64,000 nt of DNA from Leisingera sp. M658 (GTDB taxonomy: Bacteria > Pseudomonadota > Alphaproteobacteria > Rhodobacterales > Rhodobacteraceae), in contig NZ_CP083546.1 in NCBI RefSeq assembly GCF_025144145.1, positions 1,318,501-1,382,500 on the forward strand, read 5' to 3'. The translations under genes were made by a program, and so were the position numbers. The notes below the pieces were generated by a model that was not told the origin of the DNA, did no database searches, and worked only from the letters and a program-made list of their open reading frames with translations. Positions 9,496-17,729 of this stretch are shown piece by piece; the stretch's first letter is position 1; every line of letters begins with the position of its first letter.

Positions 9496-9525
9496 ACAGG
9501 CCGCACCTTCGCAGGTGCGGCCTGT
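9496..9525 (+). terminator. Terminator-like hairpin after TRAP system 2
   Basis: A perfect 13-bp stem (9496-9508 pairing with 9513-9525) closes a TCGC tetraloop. It starts 48 nt after the DctM stop codon. There is no long T-run, only TGTCTTCT, so termination may be weak or the hairpin may mainly protect the mRNA 3' end. Confidence 0.7.
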
Positions 9526-9826
9526 GTGTCTTCTCCGCCTTAAGCCTCTGCCATTGACGGCAGCGATTCCCGGAAACGCTTTTTTGAGTTCAGGAGTGCT
9601 TCAAATCGCCCCTGACGGAGAGCTGCAGCAGAATTTGCTTCCTGCCAACGCCGCAGCAGCACAAAATTCCGCCAAAGGAGAGTGGTGCGAAATTCACTCT
9701 CTCAAGGCATGCGCAGCTGGCATACCGGGGATGATGACTTGGTGGTTTATTGAGTAAAAGCAGTGTCTTAAAAGTTATCTCAAGCTCAACAACAGAGCTT
9801 GCCAACATCATTCACAGGAGACGAAA
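9526..9826. other. Gene-free stretch before the small membrane peptide
   Basis: A frame covering 9485-9757 is rejected because it reads straight through the terminator hairpin. This stretch probably holds the promoter of the small gene at 9827. The imperfect TTGAGT/TTATCT-like elements near 9748-9782 are too weak to call. Confidence 0.4.
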
Positions 9827-9922
9827 ATGACCAAAGACCTCAAGAACACCGCCGAGCTTTTCGGGTTTGTTGCAACTGGCCTCGCCGTCATCGGAGCAAT
9901 GGTTGTCGCTTCGCTGGCATGA
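9827..9922 (+). CDS. 31-residue single-span membrane peptide
   Basis: This small gene encodes MTKDLKNTAELFGFVATG, continuing with a hydrophobic LAVIGAMVVASLA tail. An ACAGGAG ribosome binding site lies 7 nt before the ATG and an intrinsic-terminator-like hairpin starts 48 nt after the stop, so it has the layout of a complete stand-alone gene. The charged N-terminal 10 residues followed by one hydrophobic span suggest a small inner-membrane protein with the N-terminus inside. No function is recognised. It lies between two TRAP operons and could be a regulator of either, but nothing in the sequence proves it. Confidence 0.6.
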   Translation: MTKDLKNTAELFGFVATGLAVIGAMVVASLA

Positions 9923-9970
9923 GTTCTTCCGCGGAGTGTACCAGCACTGAAATTCCAAGACATACCTTTT

Positions 9971-10005
9971 GAAAGCCGGCCTAACCGTCGGCTTTCATCG
10001 TTTTG
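9971..10005 (+). terminator. Rho-independent-like terminator of the small membrane peptide gene
   Basis: GAAAGCCG (9971-9978) pairs with CGGCTTTC (9989-9996) around a 10-nt loop, followed by ATCGTTTT. It closes the transcript of the 31-codon gene. Confidence 0.7.
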
Positions 10006-10239
10006 GAGGAACAAGTTTTGGCACGAACGAGCTAAACTCACACTTAAGCCTTAGACTAAGGCAGAGTTCGGTCACGAGCTGCCAATTTCTCCGCCCGCCG
10101 GGGTGAAAACAGATTATGCTGGCAGCCGCCGCCCCCAAAGCATCCTATGCTGAATCCCGGCCGAGAAGAGCAGAAAACGCCGGGCAGAACAGGCCTCAAT
10201 AAAGAAACAGTCAGTCCTGATTGTTAGTTGAGGAAGACC

Positions 10240-11361
10240 ATGCTCGAACACCAAACCCGCTTCTCCGCTCTCGAAGAGAAAATCAAGAAGGCAGGCCTGG
10301 ACGCCTTTCTGATTTCGACGAAAGACAGCATCTTTTACTTCACTGGTTTCCGCTACGAACCCTTTGAACGGCCTTTCTTCATTGTCGTCCGTCCGGGTAA
10401 CCAACCGGTCTTTCTGACACCCCGGATCGAAGCCGAGAACATGGCGACCATCGCTGTGCCGCATCTGATCGTCGAATACATCGACTACCCCGCACCGGCC
10501 GGGGGCAGCTATATCGAAGCGCTGCAAACGGTGCTGTCCGCTGATGCAAACATTGGCGTCGAGATGTCGATCACCGGTGAGTTGATGGTCGCGCTGTCCA
10601 GCTGGTCGCCTCAGGTCCTGCCTTATGTCGAACAGCTCCGCATGGTCAAAAGCCCTTACGAGGTTGCTGCCATCCGTAAGGCGGCGAAGTATTCAGACCG
10701 TGGCCTGAAGCTAGCGATGGATTTGGCCCGCCACGGTGGCCGTATCGCGGACACCGACAAGGCGAACAGTCTGTTGCGAGAGGAAATCGCGCAACAAGAA
10801 GGGTATCTTGACCCTTATATTTCAAACATCTGGCAGGGCATTTGGTCCGCACCCTTCAGTGCCCAGCCGCACCGCTTTCCAGAGCCCTCGGACACCCTGA
10901 TAGAAGGGCCGAATGTCGGTCTCTCTTTCCTGCGTGTGAATGGGTATTCCGCGGAAACTGAACGCACCTTCTTTGTGACCTCTCCCCGCAAAGAAGATGC
11001 CGAAGTTTTCAACACCATGGTCGAAGCCGGAAAGATTGGCTTCGCAGCTTTGCGCCCAGGCGTCAGCTGCCACGATGTCGACCACAAGGTGATGGAGTTT
11101 CTTCGCGCCGAGGGCTTTGGGAACAATCTCCTGCATCGCACTGGCCATGGGATCGGCATGGGAGGTCACGAAGGCCCCTGGGTTGCCGAAGGCAGTGACG
11201 ACGTCCTGCAGGAGAACATGGTGATCAGCATCGAGCCAGGCATCTACTGGCGCGGCCAGGGCGGGTTCCGCCACTCGGACACCGTTCTGATCACCAATGA
11301 CGGCTACGAGATGCTGACCGACATGCCCCATGACATTGCCTCAATGACACTGGGCAGCTGA
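10240..11361 (+). CDS. M24-fold peptidase/creatinase-like hydrolase with degenerate metal site
   Basis: A 373-residue two-domain protein: creatinase N-terminal domain (about 1-130) and pita-bread M24 domain (about 140-370). The start at 10240 follows TTGAGGAAG. M24 histidine motif HRTGHGIGMGGHEGP and the Glu of SIEPGIYW are intact, but other dinuclear metal ligands are changed. The first Asp of the canonical DxG...GY block is replaced by Leu (VGLSFLRVNGY), the second Asp by Glu (SAETERTF), and the last Glu of GGxRxED by Ser (GGFRHSDTV). It may therefore act without two metals, as creatinase does, on a C-N bond. It heads the operon with TRAP system 3, so its substrate is probably the imported compound or a derivative. 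Confidence 0.82.
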   Translation: MLEHQTRFSALEEKIKKAGLDAFLISTKDSIFYFTGFRYEPFERPFFIVVRPGNQPVFLTPRIEAENMATIAVPHLIVEYIDYPAPAGGSYIEALQTVLSADANIGVEMSITGELMVALSSWSPQVLPYVEQLRMVKSPYEVAAIRKAAKYSDRGLKLAMDLARHGGRIADTDKANSLLREEIAQQEGYLDPYISNIWQGIWSAPFSAQPHRFPEPSDTLIEGPNVGLSFLRVNGYSAETERTFFVTSPRKEDAEVFNTMVEAGKIGFAALRPGVSCHDVDHKVMEFLRAEGFGNNLLHRTGHGIGMGGHEGPWVAEGSDDVLQENMVISIEPGIYWRGQGGFRHSDTVLITNDGYEMLTDMPHDIASMTLGS

Positions 11362-11399
11362 CGTCCAAATCCAAACCAAACCAACAAGGAGAACCCAAA

Positions 11400-12398
11400 A
11401 TGAAACACATGCTTCTCGCAAGCGTGGCGGCACTTTCGTTCGCTGTCACCGGCGCCGTAGTAAATGCGGCTGATGTCACCCTGAACCTTTCCAACGAGTA
11501 TTCGGCCACTTCCATCCATGGGGTTGGCGATGCGCGCTTTGCCTCATTGGTCGCCGAAAAGACCGGCGGGTCCGTCGAGGTCGTGGTCCATTACGGCGGT
11601 GCCTTGGGCTACAAGTCGGCTGATCACTTTGACGCCGTCGGCGAGGGAGCCCTGGAAATCGCCGACACCTACGGCGGCGCGCTTGGCGGCATTGATCCGC
11701 TGTTCCTGATCTCTTCGCTGCCTTTCTTCGTGACCACAGTGGAAGAGGCCGAATTGCTCTACAAGGTGGCTGAACCCGAGTTCAAAAGGGTCTTTGAAGA
11801 AAACGACCAGATCCTGCTCTACGCCTCTCCCTGGCCGCCGTCAGGCATCTGGGCCACTGATGCGAAGAACTCGACCGATGCATTGGCGGGACTGAAAATC
11901 CGCACCTATGACAAAAACGGCACCACCGCTCTGAACGAACTGGGCGCAGCCGCGGTTCGCTTGTCCTGGGCCGACGTTGTTCCTTCTATCTCGACCGGCG
12001 CAATTGATGCGGTCCTGACATCTGCCGAGGGCGGAGTTTCAGGCAGCTTCTGGGAACACTTCACCACGTTCACCGAGATCTACAACTATGCGATCCCTCT
12101 GAATTTCGTCCACATCTCGAAAAGCACTTTCGATGGTCTCAGCGCAGAGCAGCAGGCTGCTGTCCTCGAAGCCGCCGCCGAAACCCGCGATCAGAACTGG
12201 GCTGCGATCCCGGATCGTCTTGCCGCAACCTACGGTCAGCTGGCTGAAAACAAAGTGTCTGTGGTCACATCGGACAACGACACCTACCGGGCCGCCCTGC
12301 AAGCCGCCGGCAAAGCTGCACTGAACGACTGGCTGGAGACCACCGGCGCCCGGGGGCAAGCCCTGATCGACGCCTTCAATGCAGCGAAAGCTCAATAA
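11400..12398 (+). CDS. TRAP transporter periplasmic solute-binding protein (DctP type), system 3
   Basis: A 332-residue exported protein with signal peptide MKHMLLASVAALSFAVTGAVVNA and mature start ADVTLNLSNEYSATSIHG. The conserved Arg occurs in LAGLKIRTYDKNGTTALNELG near residue 165, followed by LSWADVVPSISTGAIDAV. It follows the M24 hydrolase by 38 nt, with an AAGGAG ribosome binding site, and precedes its Q and M partners. The sequence differs clearly from the binding proteins of systems 1 and 2, so the ligand is probably different. An amino-containing or N-acylated carboxylate fits the neighbouring enzymes. Confidence 0.92.
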   Translation: MKHMLLASVAALSFAVTGAVVNAADVTLNLSNEYSATSIHGVGDARFASLVAEKTGGSVEVVVHYGGALGYKSADHFDAVGEGALEIADTYGGALGGIDPLFLISSLPFFVTTVEEAELLYKVAEPEFKRVFEENDQILLYASPWPPSGIWATDAKNSTDALAGLKIRTYDKNGTTALNELGAAAVRLSWADVVPSISTGAIDAVLTSAEGGVSGSFWEHFTTFTEIYNYAIPLNFVHISKSTFDGLSAEQQAAVLEAAAETRDQNWAAIPDRLAATYGQLAENKVSVVTSDNDTYRAALQAAGKAALNDWLETTGARGQALIDAFNAAKAQ

Positions 12399-12452
12399 CA
12401 CCCCACAAGTCGGTGGCGTCTCCTGAAGCCACCGACGATCCCGGAGAATACC

Positions 12453-12947
12453 ATGCGACTTCTTCTGCGTGCGATTGATGCTGTGTCCTATTGCGCCCTG
12501 ATTTGCGCGGCTGCCATTCTCATCTACGCCGTTTCACACATCCTGCTGGAAACCGTCATGAGGACTTTGTTCGATACCTCGACCCATGTCCTGGATGAGT
12601 TCATTGGCTTTGCGGTTCTGTCGATCACCTTCCTATCGCTGTCCTGGACACTGCGGGACGGAGGCATGATCCAGGTAAACTTGCTTACACTCAGGCTCCC
12701 GCGCAGAATTAAGCAAGCGGTCGAATTCATCGTGGCTGCCTGCGCAACTGGTCTGGGGGCCTACTTCTGCACATTCCTGTGGCGCAACTTGATCAAGAAC
12801 TGGAAGCGCGGCGCAGTCAGCGAAAGCGTGGCCGAAGTCCCATTGTGGATACCGGATGCCATTGTCTTTGCCGGCGCTTGCCTGCTGGTGCTGCAACTAT
12901 CGGCCCTTGCCATCCGCCCATTTATTCCAAAGACACAGGAGGGCTAA
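12453..12947 (+). CDS. TRAP transporter small membrane subunit (DctQ type), system 3
   Basis: A 164-residue four-helix membrane protein. Typical DctQ landmarks include the HVLDEFIGFAVLSITFLSLSWTLRDGG region (helix 2 and following loop, beginning near residue 47) and VPLWIPDAIVFAGACLLVLQ for helix 4. A GGAGAAT ribosome binding site precedes the start. It ends 2 nt before the DctM start. Its function is to couple the binding protein to the channel subunit. Confidence 0.9.
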   Translation: MRLLLRAIDAVSYCALICAAAILIYAVSHILLETVMRTLFDTSTHVLDEFIGFAVLSITFLSLSWTLRDGGMIQVNLLTLRLPRRIKQAVEFIVAACATGLGAYFCTFLWRNLIKNWKRGAVSESVAEVPLWIPDAIVFAGACLLVLQLSALAIRPFIPKTQEG

Positions 12948-12949
12948 TC

Positions 12950-14260
12950 ATGGACCCCGTTACAACAGCACTCGCCGTTTTCATTCTGATGCTCGCTGTT
13001 TTGGCGACTGGTATGTGGGTATTTCTTGCTCTCGCCACCGCTGCGGCAGTTTCGCTGTTCGCCTTCATGGGTTTCCCGCCTGACAAGATCGGAGCAATTG
13101 CCAGCCGGATCATTGTGCGAAGCGCCTCCTCCTGGGAACTTGCCGCTGTTCCAATGTTCATCTGGATGGGAGAAATCATGTTCCGGACGGATATTTCCGA
13201 ACGGCTCTACAAAGGTCTCTCTCCGCTCGTATCAAAAATTCCTGGAGGGTTGCTGCATACCAATGTTTTGGGATCAGCTCTCTTTGCCGCCGTTTCCGGG
13301 TCCAGCGCGGCGACAACTGCCACTGTCGGCCGGATCACCACGAGTGAGTTGAACCAACGCGGGTATTCCCAAAGCCTTGCGCTTGGCTCCCTTGCCGGAG
13401 CCGGCAGTCTTGGGCTTCTCATTCCGCCATCCATTGTCCTGATCATCTACGGGGTTCTGGCCGAGGTTTCAATTGCAAAGCTTTTCATCGCTGGTGTGGT
13501 TCCCGGCCTCATGATCGCAGCATTTTATGCGGCCTATCTGGCCGCAAGATGCGCAATTACACCAGCACTTGCACCCAAGGACGCAATCAGCAAGGAAGAC
13601 GCCCGGCCAAGTGCTATTCTGGGCAACCTTGCTCCGGTTTTTGGCCTTATCCTTGTGGTTATTGGGTCAATCTACACCGGATGGGCCACGCCGTCCGAAG
13701 CAGCAGCTATCGGTGTCTTTGCCGCACTCTGTTTCGCGGCATTCAGCCGGCAATTGTCGCGCGCCATGCTGGCGGAGTCGCTGATCAATGCGCTCAAAAC
13801 CTCCTGCATGGTCTGTTCAATCCTGATGTGCGCAGCCTTTCTGTCGTCCGCCATCGGCTACATGCACATCCCGCGCAACATCGCCGTAGCGATCGATGCT
13901 CTCGACCTGTCCCCTTATGTGCTGATTGCTTCTCTGGCGATCTTCTACATTCTGCTCGGGTTTTTCCTGGATGGCATTTCGATCATCGTGATGAGCCTGC
14001 CGATCACTTTGCCTGTCGTCGTCGCCGCTGGGTTCGACCCGATCTGGTACGGTATTTTTCTGGTGATAATGATCGAGCTGGGCCAGATGACACCGCCTGT
14101 TGGATTTAATCTGTTTGTCATTCAGGGCTTCTCCGGTGTGCCGATCCACAAGGTGGCGGTCTATGCGATACCTTTCTTCCTTTTGATGTGTTTCGCCGTA
14201 CTGCTGATGGTCGTCTTTCCGCAAATTGCGCTTTGGCTTCCAGCCTATCTGGCAGGCTAA
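12950..14260 (+). CDS. TRAP transporter large membrane subunit (DctM type), system 3
   Basis: A 436-residue channel subunit. The start at 12950 (ATGGACCCCG) follows AGGAGGG; longer frames from 12779 would run inside the small-subunit gene. DctM landmarks include WELAAVPMFIWMGEIMF near residue 63, VSGSSAATTATVGR near 117, and GLLIPPSIVLIIYG near 152. It is followed after 3 nt by a TetR regulator, so transporter and regulator are probably co-transcribed with the M24 hydrolase gene upstream. Confidence 0.93.
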   Translation: MDPVTTALAVFILMLAVLATGMWVFLALATAAAVSLFAFMGFPPDKIGAIASRIIVRSASSWELAAVPMFIWMGEIMFRTDISERLYKGLSPLVSKIPGGLLHTNVLGSALFAAVSGSSAATTATVGRITTSELNQRGYSQSLALGSLAGAGSLGLLIPPSIVLIIYGVLAEVSIAKLFIAGVVPGLMIAAFYAAYLAARCAITPALAPKDAISKEDARPSAILGNLAPVFGLILVVIGSIYTGWATPSEAAAIGVFAALCFAAFSRQLSRAMLAESLINALKTSCMVCSILMCAAFLSSAIGYMHIPRNIAVAIDALDLSPYVLIASLAIFYILLGFFLDGISIIVMSLPITLPVVVAAGFDPIWYGIFLVIMIELGQMTPPVGFNLFVIQGFSGVPIHKVAVYAIPFFLLMCFAVLLMVVFPQIALWLPAYLAG

Positions 14261-14263
14261 GAC

Positions 14264-14890
14264 ATGACGGCATCCAGCAAGCCACGGCGCACACAGGCCG
14301 AAAGATCCGCGGCGACCCAGGCCCGGATATTGGAAGCAGCACAGTTCCTGATCGTTGATCGGGGACTGGCGCATACGTCGACACAAGACATCGCACGCCA
14401 AGCCAACGTGTCGCGGGGAGCGATGCTGCACCATTTCCCGTCACGCAAGGACCTCATTCAGGCGGCCTATGCTGAGATGCTTTGCCGCGAGGCGGATCTG
14501 CTGCGCAGTTTCACCCGGACACTGCAACCAGGCCAGAACCGCCTGAAAGCCCTGACCGAATACATCTGGGAAAGATATCAAAGCGGAATCTTTCAGGTGT
14601 CCATGGATTACCTGTCCGAAGCCCGCGTGAATGAGACAGAACTGGTCTATGTCGCTGCAGAATCCCAAAAATTCAACGAGGCGCTCAATGACGTCTGGCA
14701 CGTCGAACTCGCGGCGTTCGGCTGTAGCGCAGACATACGGCAAGCCATGATGAATGAATTCATGTGCCTCGTTCGCGGCATGGCATTCCAAAGCCAATGG
14801 CGCGATGATCCGCCATACTTTCAGAATATGCTGCAAAACTGGCTTCTCAGAGCACGATCCACTTTAATTCCGGCAAAGTCAGTCAGGTAG
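14264..14890 (+). CDS. TetR/AcrR family transcriptional regulator
   Basis: A 208-residue regulator. The N-terminal helix-turn-helix (residues 10-60) reads TQARILEAAQFLIVDRG, then TSTQDIARQANVSRGAMLHHFPSRKDL in two continuous helices, which is a textbook TetR recognition region. The C-terminal ligand domain has no assignable specificity. It lies 3 nt after the TRAP M gene and 125 nt before the aminotransferase gene, so it likely controls this catabolic block and itself. A clear palindrome that would be its operator was not identified. Confidence 0.88.
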   Translation: MTASSKPRRTQAERSAATQARILEAAQFLIVDRGLAHTSTQDIARQANVSRGAMLHHFPSRKDLIQAAYAEMLCREADLLRSFTRTLQPGQNRLKALTEYIWERYQSGIFQVSMDYLSEARVNETELVYVAAESQKFNEALNDVWHVELAAFGCSADIRQAMMNEFMCLVRGMAFQSQWRDDPPYFQNMLQNWLLRARSTLIPAKSVR

Positions 14891-15015
14891 ATGCAGCATA
14901 AAATGCTGTCAAAGGAAAAACGACGGCCGAAAATGCCGTTCCCGGCTGTAAAACGCACTTTCCTTCCGGCAGTTTCCCTTACCCTCGATTGAAAGCTCAT
15001 ACGGGAAAGAAACCG

Positions 15016-16371
15016 ATGCGATCCAACTCTCTTATCGAAAAAGACCGGGCCCACTATTTCCATCCTGTGGTTCCAATCCGCGCCCACGAAAAACGGGGTG
15101 TAACTGTTATGCAATCGGGGCAGGGTGTCTTCCTGACTGACTCCGAGGGCAATGAACTGCTCGACGGCTTTGCAGGTCTGTGGTGCGTCAACGCAGGATA
15201 CGGCCACGAGAATGTTGTTGCCGCCGCCACTGAGCAAATGCAGCGCTTGCCCTATGCAACCGGGTATTTCCACTTTGGCAGCGAGCCGGCAATTGAATTG
15301 GCGGCCAAGCTCGCCGAGTTGTCTCCTGGCGATCTGGACCACGTGTTCTTCACCCTGGGCGGTTCGGATGCGGTGGATACCGTGATCCGCATGGTTCGCT
15401 ACTACTTCAACGCCCGCGGCGAAAGCTCCAAGAAGCACTTCATCGCGCTGGAAAAGGGCTACCATGGCTCCAGCTCAAACGGTGCCGGGCTGACCGCGCT
15501 GCCGGTGTTTCACGACAAGTTCGATCTGCCGATGCAATGGCAGCACCACATTGCATCGCCCTATCCGTATCGCAACGAAGCAATCTCAGATGAGGAAATC
15601 ATCGCGCAGGGCGTCGCCAACCTGAAAGCCAAAGTTGCAGAGCTTGGTGCTGAAAACACTGCTGCGTTCATCATGGAACTGGTCCAGGGCTCAGGTGGTG
15701 TGATCGTACCGCCGGAGGGTTATGCCAAGGCTATGCAGGACACCTGCCGCGAACTGGGCATCCTCTTCATTGTGGATGAAGTCATCACGGGCTTTGGCCG
15801 GACCGGGCCGATGTTTGGCTGCGAGCATGAAGGGCTGACGCCTGATTTCCTGACAACCGCCAAAGGCCTGACCTCGGGCTATGCGCCTATGGGTGCGGTG
15901 TTTGTGTCGGACGGTGTCTATCAGACCATTGCCGATGCCGCGCCGGAAGGCGTGCCGTTTGGGCATGGTTTCACCTATTCGGGGCATCCTGTCAGCGCAG
16001 CTGTCGCTCTCGAGGTCATCAAGCTCTACGAGGGCGGTATGATCGAAAATTCGAAGACGGTTGGCGCCTACTTCGAGGCACAGCTGAAAACCCTGCTGGA
16101 TCATCCGCTGGTCGGTGATGTCCGGGCCAAGGGACTGCTGGCAGCTGTGGAAATCGTCACTGACAAATCCACCAAGGCGAAACCAGCCAAGGAAATGAAC
16201 GTTGCCGCCCGCCTTGCCAAAGCCGGGTACGAGAACGGCGTCATTTTCCGCGCATTTGCGGATGACGTGATCGGCCTTGCCCCGCCCATCTGCATCACTG
16301 AGACTGAGGTGGATCTGTTGATTACCCGTCTCCGTGCGACCCTGAACACCCTTCTGGATCTGAAAGGATAA
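15016..16371 (+). CDS. Class III omega-amino acid aminotransferase (PLP-dependent)
   Basis: A 451-residue fold-type I aminotransferase of the omega-amino acid:pyruvate family. It has the substrate-entry motif DGFAGLWCVNAGYGH near residue 49, the GYHGSSSNGAG cofactor loop near 152, DEVITGFGRTG near 254, and the PLP lysine in TTAKGLTSGYAPMGA near 284. Such enzymes move the terminal amino group of beta-alanine, GABA, putrescine or similar compounds to pyruvate and release a semialdehyde. The ATG at 15016 follows GGGAAAG; an in-frame TTG at 14989 is less likely. The semialdehyde dehydrogenase at 17730 fits as the next step. Confidence 0.92.
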   Translation: MRSNSLIEKDRAHYFHPVVPIRAHEKRGVTVMQSGQGVFLTDSEGNELLDGFAGLWCVNAGYGHENVVAAATEQMQRLPYATGYFHFGSEPAIELAAKLAELSPGDLDHVFFTLGGSDAVDTVIRMVRYYFNARGESSKKHFIALEKGYHGSSSNGAGLTALPVFHDKFDLPMQWQHHIASPYPYRNEAISDEEIIAQGVANLKAKVAELGAENTAAFIMELVQGSGGVIVPPEGYAKAMQDTCRELGILFIVDEVITGFGRTGPMFGCEHEGLTPDFLTTAKGLTSGYAPMGAVFVSDGVYQTIADAAPEGVPFGHGFTYSGHPVSAAVALEVIKLYEGGMIENSKTVGAYFEAQLKTLLDHPLVGDVRAKGLLAAVEIVTDKSTKAKPAKEMNVAARLAKAGYENGVIFRAFADDVIGLAPPICITETEVDLLITRLRATLNTLLDLKG

Positions 16372-16374
16372 GAC

Positions 16375-17097
16375 ATGAAACTGAGCGATTTCAAAGCACT
16401 GACCTTTGACGTCTATGGCACCTTGCTCGACTGGGAAACCGGCATGGTCACCGGGTTGAAACCCCTGACAGACCGGGTGAGCCGCAGCCTGTCGCGCGAC
16501 GACATTCTTGAAGCCCACGCCTTCTACGAAAGCACAACGCAGCGCTATACGCCGTCGAAGAAATACTACGAACTGCTGCCCGTAGTGTACCGCCGACTGG
16601 CTGAGGAATGGAACGTTGAGGTCACCTGGGAGGAATGCGAAGCCTATGGCCGTTCCGCACGTCACTGGCCCGCGTTCGACGACACAATCGAGGCTCTGAC
16701 CTACCTGAAGAAACACTTCAAACTGGTGGTTCTGACCAACACCGATAACCTCACCTTCTCGGGCGCCAACACCCGCCTGGGTGTGCATTTCGACGGTGTC
16801 TACACCGCCGAGGACGTTGGCAGCTATAAGCCGTTCGACCGTAACTTCGACTACATGATCGAAATGATGGCGCGTCAGGGCATTCAGAAGCATGAAATTC
16901 TGCACACCGCTGAAAGCATGTTCCACGACCACGCACCGGCCAACAAATACGGGCTGTCCAATTGCTGGATCTACCGCCGCCACGACAAGTCGGGCTTTGG
17001 CGCCACCATGAACCCTGGCGAAATGCCGAAATATGACTTCCAATTCAACAGCATGATGGACATGGCAAAGGCCCATCAGGCAGAGTTGGCGAGCTAA
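16375..17097 (+). CDS. HAD-superfamily hydrolase, L-2-haloacid dehalogenase type
   Basis: A 240-residue HAD protein. Motif I is LTFDVYGTLLDWETG with the nucleophile Asp at residue 11; motif II is LVVLTNTDN near 119; the motif III Lys lies in GSYKPFDRNFDYM near 147; a motif IV-like segment is HTAESMFHDH near 179. The layout matches haloacid dehalogenase type II relatives, which often act on other substrates such as phosphoesters. It begins 3 nt after the aminotransferase stop and is almost certainly co-translated. A role on a product of the aminotransferase pathway is plausible but cannot be defined. Confidence 0.87.
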   Translation: MKLSDFKALTFDVYGTLLDWETGMVTGLKPLTDRVSRSLSRDDILEAHAFYESTTQRYTPSKKYYELLPVVYRRLAEEWNVEVTWEECEAYGRSARHWPAFDDTIEALTYLKKHFKLVVLTNTDNLTFSGANTRLGVHFDGVYTAEDVGSYKPFDRNFDYMIEMMARQGIQKHEILHTAESMFHDHAPANKYGLSNCWIYRRHDKSGFGATMNPGEMPKYDFQFNSMMDMAKAHQAELAS

Positions 17098-17115
17098 GCA
17101 ACGGGAGGAAAGAAT

Positions 17116-17607
17116 ATGGTGGGGACGCCGAAACTCGACCGGATCGACATCAATATTCTTTCCACCCTGCAGACGCAGGGCAACATAACCAACGTGAATT
17201 TGGCAGAGGCTGTGGGCTTATCCCCCAGCCCCTGCCTGCAAAGGGTGAAGAGGCTTGAGAAAGCCGGTTACATCCAGAATTACCGGGCCGTTATCAACCT
17301 CAAGAAACTGGCTGAACACGTAACGGTTTTCACCGAAGTCACACTTGCGGACCACCGCCGCAAGGACTTCGTTCGGTTCGAGAATGAAATCCGCAAGCAT
17401 GACAATGTGGTGGATTGCTACTTGTTGAGCGGGGGGTACGACTACCTGTTGAAGTTTGTCGCGCGCGGTGTGTCCCAGTATCAGGAGATCATGGAGGATC
17501 TTCTGGAGCGGAACCTCGGCATCGATAAGTACTTCTCATACATCGTGATTAAGCCGGTTGTAGAAAAGCACAGCGTGCCGATCCAGGATCTGGTCGACCG
17601 CGACTAA
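17116..17607 (+). CDS. Lrp/AsnC family transcriptional regulator
   Basis: A 163-residue regulator with an N-terminal HTH (residues 8-60, KLDRIDINILSTLQTQG then SPSPCLQRVKRLEKAGYI) and a C-terminal RAM ligand domain containing VDCYLLSGGYDYLLKF. It is co-oriented with aminotransferase and HAD genes, 18 nt after the latter, and precedes the semialdehyde dehydrogenase by 122 nt. Lrp-type proteins next to aminotransferases usually sense the amino acid being degraded and activate the pathway. Confidence 0.92.
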   Translation: MVGTPKLDRIDINILSTLQTQGNITNVNLAEAVGLSPSPCLQRVKRLEKAGYIQNYRAVINLKKLAEHVTVFTEVTLADHRRKDFVRFENEIRKHDNVVDCYLLSGGYDYLLKFVARGVSQYQEIMEDLLERNLGIDKYFSYIVIKPVVEKHSVPIQDLVDRD

Positions 17608-17729
17608 GCTGCGGCACAAAATGTTGAAGCCGGGCCAATTGCGGCACAGGATGCTACCGGACTGGCAAATTCAAGATTTCCCCTCGCGCAAACCCGATAG
17701 GATTTTCCTAACTGCTGGAGTTGGAAATT

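Noticed and set aside
9485..9757. 90-codon frame on the + strand
   Set aside because: It reads through the terminator hairpin of the TRAP operon and has a poor start.
10240..11361. DMSP lyase DddP (an M24-fold enzyme of roseobacters)
   Set aside because: DddP is longer and keeps Asp/Asp/Asp/His/Glu/Glu metal ligands; this protein lacks several of them and does not share the DddP N-terminus.
15691..17076. 461-codon frame on the - strand
   Set aside because: Overlaps aminotransferase and HAD genes, which both have full catalytic motifs.
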